Shown: positions 1-6,887 of the stretch, in pieces
Position numbering within the stretch: the first letter of the stretch is position 1
How the letters are laid out: every line of letters begins with the position of its first letter
From: VXYL01 sp047518105
GTDB lineage: Bacteria; Pseudomonadota; Gammaproteobacteria; Pseudomonadales; Azotimanducaceae
Length of the DNA stretch: 21,049 nucleotides
Assembly: GCA_047518105.1 (NCBI GenBank)
Contig: JAKZRQ010000084.1
Location: 1-21,049 of the forward strand
Direction: 5' to 3'
Notes under the pieces: generated by a model
The model's database searches: none
Seen by the model: the letters and a program-made list of their open reading frames with translations, nothing else
Told to the model about the DNA's origin: nothing
Made by a program: the position numbers and the translations under genes

Positions 1-65
1 GCCCGGGCGGCGCGTTGGACGTAGAGCGCGCTGGTCGCGAGTTGCGGGTCTTGGGGTTCCGACAT
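1..65 (-). CDS. 5' end of an unidentified gene running off the left edge
   Basis: An ATG at 65-63 on the minus strand opens a frame without stops to the window edge. The protein begins MSEPQDPQLATSALY and then continues VQRAAR. A strong Shine-Dalgarno, AGGAGG, lies at 80-75 with 9 bases before the ATG, which is the best ribosome-binding site in this part of the window and the main reason for calling the gene. Only 21 codons are visible, too few to recognise a family; there is no signal peptide in them. It is transcribed leftwards, away from everything else shown here. Confidence 0.6.
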   Translation of the reverse strand, partial: MSEPQDPQLATSALYVQRAAR

Positions 66-118
66 GTACGGGTTCCTCCTGCGTTCGCGCTCGTCGACGA
101 ACACCGAGCTTGGCGAGT

Positions 119-153
119 CGAAGTATAAACAGCATCGCTCGGACTATACTTCG
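119..153. repeat. 9-base perfect inverted repeat, operator- or hairpin-like
   Basis: The arms CGAAGTATA (119-127) and TATACTTCG (145-153) are exact reverse complements separated by 17 bases. The arms are AT-rich islands in GC-rich DNA, 54 to 88 bases upstream of the ATG of the leftmost gene. This fits a regulator-binding site or a 5' leader hairpin for that gene. TATACT also resembles a -10 box, but no convincing -35 box lies at the right spacing. Confidence 0.45.
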
Positions 154-349
154 GCGTCACGGACCCGTTTTGCCGGTACGGGTGGCTCGAACCAAGACAG
201 CCACGAAGACCACCGAATGCTCAAGCCGCATCCGGCGTCGATCGGGACCACGGCGAACTTCGCGCACAGCCGCCATCGTGGTTTTCGCGTCCCCAACCAC
301 GGTGTTCCACACCGCCGTCGCGGATCCGACCACGCCGGACGATGCGCCC

Positions 350-532
350 ATGCGCTCGACCATCGAGGTCCGGATGCAGGCGATCTACGGCGCGGACACC
401 GACAGGGAAGCCCGCGCCGCCCGGTTCAAAGCGGCGATTCCCACCCACTATGCCGACGGCAGGGTCTGCAACTGGTGGAGCGGGCCGATCAAGGGCTATG
501 TTCAGCCTAGCAGTCAGTCGGCCCCGTCGTAA
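350..532 (+). CDS. possible small hypothetical protein or gene remnant
   Basis: From about 280 to 510 this frame has strongly G/C third positions and a balanced amino-acid composition, for example around IEVRMQAIYGADTD and CNWWSGPIKGY. That is unlike the arginine-rich chance frames around it. The ATG at 350 gives 60 residues, but there is no good Shine-Dalgarno. The open frame reaches upstream to about 110 without stops, so this may be the 3' remnant of a longer gene. No family is recognised. Confidence 0.2.
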   Translation: MRSTIEVRMQAIYGADTDREARAARFKAAIPTHYADGRVCNWWSGPIKGYVQPSSQSAPS

Positions 533-623
533 GCGACGGTCGGGCGGCGAACTCGGCAACAGCGGCGGAGTAAGGCGTCTTGTGGGCCGTGCAGGCCGGC
601 GCATCCAATCCTCGACGCCTATC

Positions 624-1493
624 TCACTTCGCGGCGCGTCCCGTCGCCACGTCCTCGGCGTCGCCCGCATCGGGGTACGCCGGCGAATACTGGCCGTAGA
701 GGTAGGCGCCGATCCGCTCGATGCGCTCGCGCTCGTCGGGTTCCAGCGGTCCGTGTTCCATGGCCGCAATGGCGTCGTTCATCTGCTCGGCGCTGGCGGG
801 ACCGCAAAGCACCATGTCGACCGCCGGGTGCGAAAGCGAGTAGCGATAACAGTCGCGGGCGCTGACGGGCGTTTCGCCATTGGGCATCTTGTCCGGGTCA
901 ACCAGGTGGCCCCAGCGCGTCGCGGTGTAGGTCATGATCGTCGGTCGCGGTCCGGATTCGGGGACGAACGGGAACACATCCTTCTCCGCCCCGCGGTGCA
1001 CGCCGTTGTAGCGCAGCATCAATAGTTCGTAGGGACTCTCGCCACGCGCGTAGAGATCCAATAGCTGCGGCAGCATCGGTCGGTTGTGGCTGCTCAGGGA
1101 CATGAACCGGACGATGCCGCGGTCCCGCAGCCGTTCGAATACCTCGACGAAGGCATCGGCTGGTACCGACGCGCGATTGCCGAGAAGCAGGAAGTCGAAG
1201 CGGTCGACCCCAGCCGCCTTCAGGGCCTCTTCCACCTCGCCCTCGATGGTGCCCGCGTCGCCCGAGTAGGACTGGATCGTCAGGATCATGTCCTCGCGGT
1301 GGTGCTTCGCGAGATTGACCATGGCCTGTGCAAACCCAGGCTGGCGCACGGTACCCCAGTACAGGTAGTTGATGCCGCGATGAAAGGCGTCTTCGATGAC
1401 GTGCGCCGGTGCGTTGAAGGTCGACCCTATGCCCAACCGGCTCGCCTGCAAGCCGGTGCGTCCGATCTCTCGTCGTTCAAGGAACTCGCTCAC
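624..1493 (-). CDS. aldo/keto reductase-fold protein with an altered active site
   Basis: A 289-residue protein of the aldo/keto reductase (TIM-barrel NADPH oxidoreductase) superfamily, presumably cytoplasmic. The start is GTG at 1493, preceded by the Shine-Dalgarno GGGAGGG about 7 bases upstream; the frame is open for 84 more codons, but those are not protein-like. The N-terminal RREIGRTGLQASRLGIGS is the typical opening strand. The usual GxNxxDTAxxYG segment is INYLYWG (41-47), the catalytic lysine strand reads LTIQSYS (71-77), and the histidine strand reads FDFLLLGNR (99-107). The Asp, Lys and His of the classical tetrad are therefore not in their expected places. The late CGPASAEQMNDAI resembles the cofactor-phosphate region. 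It is divergent from the LuxR-type gene, which may regulate it. The fold is well supported; the reaction is unknown. Confidence 0.85.
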   Translation of the reverse strand: MSEFLERREIGRTGLQASRLGIGSTFNAPAHVIEDAFHRGINYLYWGTVRQPGFAQAMVNLAKHHREDMILTIQSYSGDAGTIEGEVEEALKAAGVDRFDFLLLGNRASVPADAFVEVFERLRDRGIVRFMSLSSHNRPMLPQLLDLYARGESPYELLMLRYNGVHRGAEKDVFPFVPESGPRPTIMTYTATRWGHLVDPDKMPNGETPVSARDCYRYSLSHPAVDMVLCGPASAEQMNDAIAAMEHGPLEPDERERIERIGAYLYGQYSPAYPDAGDAEDVATGRAAK

Positions 1494-1652
1494 TCGATTG
1501 CCCTCCCAACAAGCATCGGAACAGCATACCCGACCGTCTTTGCCGTTGGGGCTGCTTCGGCACCGGACTGTCGAGGGTTGGTGTAGGATTGGGGAGTCGT
1601 CCCGCAGCGTACGGATGAACCCGTCGCGAAGGGCGACGACCACGGGGAACGG

Positions 1653-2801
1653 TTGGGGACTCAAGTGCCGCCGATCTCCGAATCCGACATCGACGCCATC
1701 CTGGAAATCTCCGGCGTGGCGGTCGAATGCGTCGACGAAGTCCACTTTCCACCCGCCCTGTTCCGGCAGATGACGGAGCTATTTGGCTCCAAGAGTTGCG
1801 TCTACTACTCCATGAGCGAGGATCTCGACAACCATCCCATTTGGGACGGCGTCGGCTACAACCTGAGCGGGGCGCGCATCCAGCAATACGAGGACCACCA
1901 CCGCGCCTTCGATCCCTGCTTCGCGGGTTTGAGAAGCCGGGCGGTCGCCGGGCGCCCTCTCGTGGTGTCGACGGACCAGGTGATCCCGAGCGAGGGCCGG
2001 TACGTCTCCTCCGGGTACTACCGCGATTTCCTGCTGCCCCAGCGCATCCACAACAGCATCATCTTCGGGGTGGGCGATAGCCAGGGTATGCTCGGACTGT
2101 TCGGGTTCCACCGCGCTGCGGGCAAGCCGGTCTATGGGTCCGACGAGCACCTGAAGGCGAAGCTGTTCGCGTCGCAGATTGCCGGCGCATTGCGCCTGAA
2201 GTCGGAGGCCGACAGCCATCTGCGTACACGGGCGCTGGTCCGCAAGCTGATGGAACGTGCCGGGGTGCGCGAGTACCTGGTGCTTGACCGCCACTGGCGG
2301 ATCGTCGACAGCGCGGGCGCCGCCGTTTCAAGCCTGTTGGGACTGTCGGGCAGCGTGCGCGTCGTGGATGACTCGAATGGAAACGTGTCGCCGAGCTTGC
2401 CTAGGGACATCAAGGGCTACCTGTCCGGCGAGCTGGCGAAACACGAGACCTCCGTTCGCGCCGGAGCACGTCTCGGCGATGCACATCGGATCTTCGAGGA
2501 CATTCCGGGTTGGCCACGAGCACTCGTGGACCTCCTGGAACTCGATGGATCGTTGCCGCTGTACCTGATCGCCTTTCTCGGCGAGAACCACGACTTGGTA
2601 TCGGAGTCGAAACTCGCCGACTTCGCGCTCACGCCCAGGGAACGGGAGGTCGTGCACAAGGTGAGCCGAGGACTGACCACCGTGCAAATCGCCGATGAGT
2701 TGCGAATTAGCGAAAAGACGGTGGAACACCACCTGGACCACATCTACCGCAAGACCGGAACACACAACCGGACTGCACTGGTCTATCGACTTTCGGGCTA
2801 G
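1653..2801 (+). CDS. LuxR-family transcriptional regulator
   Basis: A protein of about 380 residues with a C-terminal LuxR/GerE helix-turn-helix over roughly residues 326-382. The family signature is clear: LTPREREV, then IADELRISEKTVEHHLDHIY and KTGTHNRTAL. The N-terminal 200 residues contain mixed helices and strands and may be a GAF/PAS-like or autoinducer-type sensor, but no ligand can be named. There is no receiver aspartate signature, so it is probably not a two-component response regulator. The start is uncertain: TTG at 1653, or GTG at 1665, which has GGGGA 5 bases upstream. The gene is divergent from the aldo/keto reductase across about 160 bases. Its stop codon (2799-2801) coincides with the beginning of a dispersed repeat. 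Confidence 0.9.
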   Translation: MGTQVPPISESDIDAILEISGVAVECVDEVHFPPALFRQMTELFGSKSCVYYSMSEDLDNHPIWDGVGYNLSGARIQQYEDHHRAFDPCFAGLRSRAVAGRPLVVSTDQVIPSEGRYVSSGYYRDFLLPQRIHNSIIFGVGDSQGMLGLFGFHRAAGKPVYGSDEHLKAKLFASQIAGALRLKSEADSHLRTRALVRKLMERAGVREYLVLDRHWRIVDSAGAAVSSLLGLSGSVRVVDDSNGNVSPSLPRDIKGYLSGELAKHETSVRAGARLGDAHRIFEDIPGWPRALVDLLELDGSLPLYLIAFLGENHDLVSESKLADFALTPREREVVHKVSRGLTTVQIADELRISEKTVEHHLDHIYRKTGTHNRTALVYRLSG

Positions 2802-2929
2802 ATTCCTCGAGCGCTCCGAATGTTGACACTTGGGTTGCATTTCGAACGAGGCCGGGAGAATGCGCGCCCTACCGGGCGCGTTTGGAAATGCGTAAGCATT
2901 CTCGATCGCGCCGCATATGCGGCGCGCCT
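2801..2929 (+). repeat. dispersed structured element, copy A
   Basis: Bases 2816-2865 match the reverse complement of 17203-17252 at 49 of 50 positions. The match continues upstream at 12 of 15 positions to the last base of the LuxR stop codon. Downstream is a short hairpin at 2887-2900, ATGC and GCAT arms around a GTAA (GNRA-type) loop with AAATGC/GCATTC context. Before it is a GC hairpin, GCGCCC-TACC-GGGCGC; after it is a second one, CGCGCCGC-ATAT-GCGGCGCG. The copy lies in the sense direction directly 3' of the LuxR gene and upstream of the TonB receptor. No coding potential or transposase is visible. Confidence 0.8.
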
Positions 2930-2937
2930 AGTTCTCT

Positions 2938-2953
2938 AACGCCTCAAGGCGTT
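2938..2953 (+). other. small perfect hairpin 3' of repeat copy A
   Basis: AACGCC and GGCGTT form a perfect 6-base stem with a TCAA loop. It follows repeat copy A by 8 bases. No T-run follows, so it is not a canonical intrinsic terminator for the LuxR gene. It may simply be the tail of the repeat element. The remaining 2954-3170 holds no supportable feature apart from the leader of the receptor gene. Confidence 0.35.
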
Positions 2954-3170
2954 GTTGGACGCTGCGACCTGAGCGTTGGGGGGCTTCGAATTGGTATGCC
3001 AGGTTCATCTGGAGTCGACTGGGAACCGCACAGACCGACGTGCCGGAGCGGGACGCCGGCAATCCGCCGTAAATGGGGGAAATACCCGATTCCCACCACA
3101 TCATTTGCCCAATAGCGTGACCCATGCTGTTTGTCGCTAAAGGTCGAACGACAGAAAGAGGGGAACGCCC

Positions 3171-5539
3171 ATGTCGCAAACCATGGAGGTGCTCCGCACA
3201 ACGAACCGGTGCGGCCGGTGGCTTTGGAGCGGTTGCGTATTTGCGAGCCTTTGCGCGGTGCCAGCGCGCAGCCTGTACTCGAGGAAGTCATCGTCACGGC
3301 TACCAAGCGTTCCGAGTCCGTGCAGTCGCTGCCGCAGAGCGTGTCCTCGATCTCAGGCGAGGACCTGCGGGAACGAGGCCTGACGGAGTTCTTCGACTAC
3401 GCGGTGACCATTCCCAACCTGTCTTTCGGGGCCGCCACCGACGGAATCCTTTCGAACCGCTCCATTTCGCTTCGTGGTATCGAGGGCACGAACACGACGG
3501 GCTTCTACATCGACGACACGCCGATTACCGAGACCATCGATCCCAGGATCCTCGACTTGGAACGCATCGAGGTCTTGCGCGGTCCGTCGGGCACGCTCTA
3601 TGGCGCCCGCTCCCTCGGCGGAACAGTCCGGCAGATCACTCGCCAGCCACAGTTCGACGAGGTGGCGGGTTGGGTTCGTGCGGAACTCTCCGCGACCCGC
3701 AATTCCGACAGTGCCAACAGGCTGTTCGCGGGGTCGGTCAATATCCCGTTCAGCGCCCCGTTCAGCGAGAGTGCGGCCGCCATCTTTACGGCGTTTGTCG
3801 AAGACCGCGCCGGCGTTTTCGATCGGCATATCGGCACCATCGCCAATCATCTCTCAGCCCCCGCAGCGCTCACCGGCCCGCCGTCGGCGGTGATCGAGGA
3901 TGTCGACGGTCCGCAGGTGACCGCCGTGCAGGCGCATATACGCATCGAAGCCACGGACCGGCTCTCCGTCGCCGCCCGGGTGCTTCGCCAGGAAACGAAT
4001 CTGCATGGTTTTCCCTTGGCCGACGTCCAACCGGACAACTTCCACCAGAACCGCGACTTCGACGTGGACGAGGGCGGCGAGGACGAGTGGTCGCTCTATA
4101 CGCTCAATGTCAACTACGCCACGGATCACGGTACCTTCACGTCGGCCACTTCCCGGTTCTCCCGCGAGACGTTCGAATACGAAGCCAGCGGGTCGTTCAT
4201 CAACTTCCTGCAGGCGCTGCCCGAGGAAGCCGGCGGTTTCGGGCTGTTCGACGTCATCGGCGTCCGACCGGTTACCTCCCCGATCTTCCAGACCTTGAAC
4301 TTCGACACCTTTGTCCAGGAGGTGCGCTTTGCCTCTGAGTTGGACGGCGGATGGAACTTCGTTGCCGGGGCGTTCTACCAGAGCACCGACGACGGCGAGG
4401 CGTTCCAGCCGCGCAACTACGCGCGGGGTTTGAATGACAACTTCGCTGCACTACAGGAGACCTTGGGCATTCCGGGACCGTTGGAAGCCATTTGGCCGTT
4501 CGGTGACTTGGTATTCACATCCAGTCGACCGTCGGAGGTGGAGGAAACCGGTGTCTTCGGGGAGATCAAGCTAGCGCTGGACGAGAAATTCAGCCTCGTT
4601 TTGGGGTCGCGTTGGTTCGACACGAGCGTGACCTTCACGGAACAGCAGGCCGGGCTCGCTGCAGGCGTCCCACTGGCCGAGAACGAGCCCTTGTCGAATG
4701 TTCCCCCGGAGGGCGGGCGCCAGAACGAGGACGGCTTCATCTTCAAGGGCGCGGTGGAGTACCAGGCGACGGACCGGTTGTTCCTGTACGCCTTGATCGC
4801 ACAGGGGTTTCGGCTCGGCGGCGCCAACGGCTCGATTCCGAATACGCTCGGCTGCCCCGAGGATCTTGCCGCCCTCGGCCTAGCGGACGTCGACACCTCG
4901 CGTTACGAGTCCGACAACCTGATCAGCTACGAAGCGGGAATGAAGGCGGACATCGGCGCCGCCGCGCGCCTGAACGCGACGCTGTTCTACATCGACTTCG
5001 ACGGCATCCAGCAGCGCATCCAGCTCACCTGCGGGTTCCAGTTCCGCGGCAACTTCGGCGCGGCGCGCAGCCAAGGCGTGGAGTTGGAACTGACTGCCCG
5101 GGCAAGCGATAGCCTCCTCTTGGCGCTCAACGTCGGCTACACCGATGCCCAGTTCACCGAGACCGTCGCCGGCATCAACCAGGACGGCGACCCCTTGCAG
5201 TTCGTTCCGGAGTTGACGGCATCCCTGGTGGCGGACTACCTGCTGCCGAACGCAATGTTCGACATGGACTTCTTCCTCCGCGCCGACTTGAGCCACGTGG
5301 GCGAAAGCCAGTCGCAGGTCAACGCGATTCCGCGCCAGCGCGATGCCTACCAACAGTTGGGACTGAGGCTCGGTCTCGGCAACGACAGGTACAAGGTTGC
5401 CGTGTTCGCGCGCAACCTCACCAACTCGATCGCCAACCTGGGCGACAGCCGCTCGATCGCGGCCGAGACGCCCGGGAGACCGCGATGGGTCGTCAGCCGG
5501 CCCCGCAGCATCGGCGTGGAACTCGGAGTCGACTTCTGA
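3171..5539 (+). CDS. TonB-dependent outer-membrane receptor, frameshifted in the signal peptide
   Basis: An outer-membrane beta-barrel that imports ligands using TonB energy. A TonB-box/plug start EEVIVTATKR lies at 3281-3310. The plug follows, with SISLRGIEG, a FYIDDTPI strand and the IEVLRGPSGTLYGARSLGG motif. A barrel of about 600 residues ends in the sequence GVELGVDF, with the terminal phenylalanine typical of barrel assembly. The mature frame is open from 3131 (TTG), but that start gives no signal peptide. The ATG at 3171 has the strong Shine-Dalgarno AGAGGGGA and encodes a signal-peptide-like start (MSQTMEVLRTTNRCGRWLW, then a hydrophobic run to CAVP) in another frame. The two frames meet near 3250-3265, just before ASAQ and the plug, and one base appears to be missing there. 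The hydrolase overlaps its 3' end. The substrate is unknown; siderophore, glycan or lipid are all possible. Confidence 0.9.
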
Positions 5540-6360
5540 ACGCTTCGGAGAGCCGGAGCCGGGAGCGCGAGATCCTGCTTGCCGATGGCGTGCGCATCCG
5601 GCTGACGGAGACCGGGACGGGCGAGCCCATGGTGTTGATTCCGGGCTGGGCGTGCTCGCTCGATGTCTTCCGGGAGAACATTCCCGCGTTTGCCGGTCAT
5701 CGACGCGTCATTGCCTACGACCCCCGTTCCCAAGGTCGCTCCGACCAGTCTGCGGCCGGCAACAACTACGTTCAGCGTGGGCAAGACCTGCACGAGTTGC
5801 TTGAGGCGCTGGATCTGCACGGTGCGACCCTGCTCGGCTGGTCCCTCGGCGTATTCGATGCGTTGTCCTATCTCGACCAGTATGGGCCCGACCGCATCGC
5901 CTCCCTGGTGTTCATCGACGAGTCGCCGAAGATCGTCAAGGACAACGAAGACGACTGGGGGGAAGGCGACGCGGAGGAGGTGGCGGGGCTCATCGAAGTG
6001 GTCGACGGCCCGGGGTATCCGTCCTTCTTCCGTGACTACATGGCCGCCGGATTCGAGGGCGAGGCGCCGGCCGTCTTGTTGGACGAGATGACCGAGACTG
6101 CGGCGGCGCTGCCTGCAAGCCGGGCGGCCGCGCTGCTCGAGGATGCGACGCGGCACGATTTCCGGGCGTTGTCGAAACGCGTCGCGGAGCGGATGCCGAT
6201 CATGCAGATCCTGCGCAAGGACTGGGCGGACGCGGCGAAGCGGTGGATTGGCGTCAACCAGCCACGGGCCCGGGTGGAAGTCCTCGGCGGCCACCTGATG
6301 CTGGTGGAGCATCCAGCAGCATTCAATGCGATGGTGTTGTCGTTCCTTGGCGAAGCCTAA
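5485..6360 (+). CDS. alpha/beta-hydrolase
   Basis: Up to 291 residues of the alpha/beta-hydrolase fold (esterase, lactonase or haloperoxidase-like). An oxyanion-hole strand LIPGW (51-55) is followed by the nucleophile elbow GWSLG with Ser120, and GGHLMLVEHP with His270 as the probable catalytic histidine. The acid residue cannot be fixed by eye. The ATG at 5485 lies inside the receptor gene (55-base overlap) and has GGGAGA 5 bases upstream. Its first 18 residues are not typical of the family, so the true start may be nearer the receptor stop, for example the CTG at 5536, which overlaps the TGA as CTGA with GGAG upstream. It is almost certainly co-transcribed with the receptor, suggesting that it processes the imported ligand. 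No signal peptide is seen, so it is probably cytoplasmic. Confidence 0.88.
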   Translation: MGRQPAPQHRRGTRSRLLNASESRSREREILLADGVRIRLTETGTGEPMVLIPGWACSLDVFRENIPAFAGHRRVIAYDPRSQGRSDQSAAGNNYVQRGQDLHELLEALDLHGATLLGWSLGVFDALSYLDQYGPDRIASLVFIDESPKIVKDNEDDWGEGDAEEVAGLIEVVDGPGYPSFFRDYMAAGFEGEAPAVLLDEMTETAAALPASRAAALLEDATRHDFRALSKRVAERMPIMQILRKDWADAAKRWIGVNQPRARVEVLGGHLMLVEHPAAFNAMVLSFLGEA

Positions 6361-6434
6361 CGGCCCGGCCACGCGGTCGGCTATCAGCCAAGTCGGGTGC
6401 GATTGACACCCGGGCTAGACGCCTTGGCATTTGT

Positions 6435-6815
6435 CTACGCCTCGTCGGCGGGAGCACTTCCAAAGTAGAGCGTGTGTCCGTCCGGGTCCTCGATCACAAA
6501 CTCGGTGATGCCCCAAGGACGGTCGGCGATGCCCTCGACGATCTTCACGCCGGCTTCCTCGACCTGCCGGAAGGCGGCCTGGATGTCTCGTACACCGATG
6601 TGGAGGTGAAGATGCTGCCCTTCCCGAACGAAGTCGATGCTCGGGCCGGGATCGTCCACCAACTTGAGGTGGATCATCCACTCGCCGCTGCTGACACCGG
6701 CGTAGAAGTCCTGGTACCTGAAGGAGAGCGCGAAGCCAAGCTTCTTCGAATAGAAGCGGATCGCGCGATCGAGGTCGGTGGTGCGGAGTTGGGGTACGAG
6801 TTCTTCTATCTCCAT
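6435..6815 (-). CDS. VOC (glyoxalase/bleomycin-resistance fold) family protein
   Basis: A 126-residue single VOC module with two beta-alpha-beta-beta-beta units. The first runs LVPQLRTTDLDRAIRFYSKK and GFALSFRYQDF; the second contains HLHLHIGV, FRQVEEAGV and ends IEDPDGHTLYFG. Members are metal-dependent lyases, isomerases or dioxygenases, or ligand-binding resistance proteins. Candidate metal ligands are the His in the IHLKL strand, the His cluster in HLHLHIG and the Glu in GITEFVIEDP. The ATG at 6815 has AGAGAAG about 8 bases upstream; an upstream in-frame start at 6878 would add an atypical basic tail. It converges with the hydrolase, with 74 bases between stops, and lies 72 bases behind the frameshifted permease gene on the same strand. 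The substrate is unknown. Confidence 0.88.
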   Translation of the reverse strand: MEIEELVPQLRTTDLDRAIRFYSKKLGFALSFRYQDFYAGVSSGEWMIHLKLVDDPGPSIDFVREGQHLHLHIGVRDIQAAFRQVEEAGVKIVEGIADRPWGITEFVIEDPDGHTLYFGSAPADEA

Positions 6816-6887
6816 CGCGTCACTTCTCTTTTCACTCGAGCGTTCAATCAGCGCATGCCGTGCCCTGTCAAACAGCAACGCGCCCTC

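Larger units (their letters stand above)
66..623. other. mostly gene-free stretch upstream of the leftmost gene
   Basis: This stretch separates the start of the leftmost minus-strand gene from the 3' end of the aldo/keto reductase gene. It contains one perfect inverted repeat (119-153) and one weak coding candidate (350-532). Several long frames are open on both strands, but they are arginine- and proline-rich, as expected from chance open frames in GC-rich DNA. No RNA gene or mobile element is recognisable. Confidence 0.5.

Noticed and set aside
1494..1745. Longer aldo/keto reductase start adding 84 residues
   Set aside because: The extra residues are not protein-like, overlap the LuxR start, and the GTG at 1493 has a good Shine-Dalgarno and the family's normal N-terminus.
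3124..4338. 404-codon plus-strand frame overlapping the receptor gene
   Set aside because: Arginine-, glycine- and histidine-rich composition without motifs; the overlapping frame is an unmistakable TonB-dependent receptor.
6395..6411. GGGTG/CACCC hairpin between convergent hydrolase and VOC genes as a terminator
   Set aside because: A five-base stem with a seven-base loop and no T-run is too weak to call.
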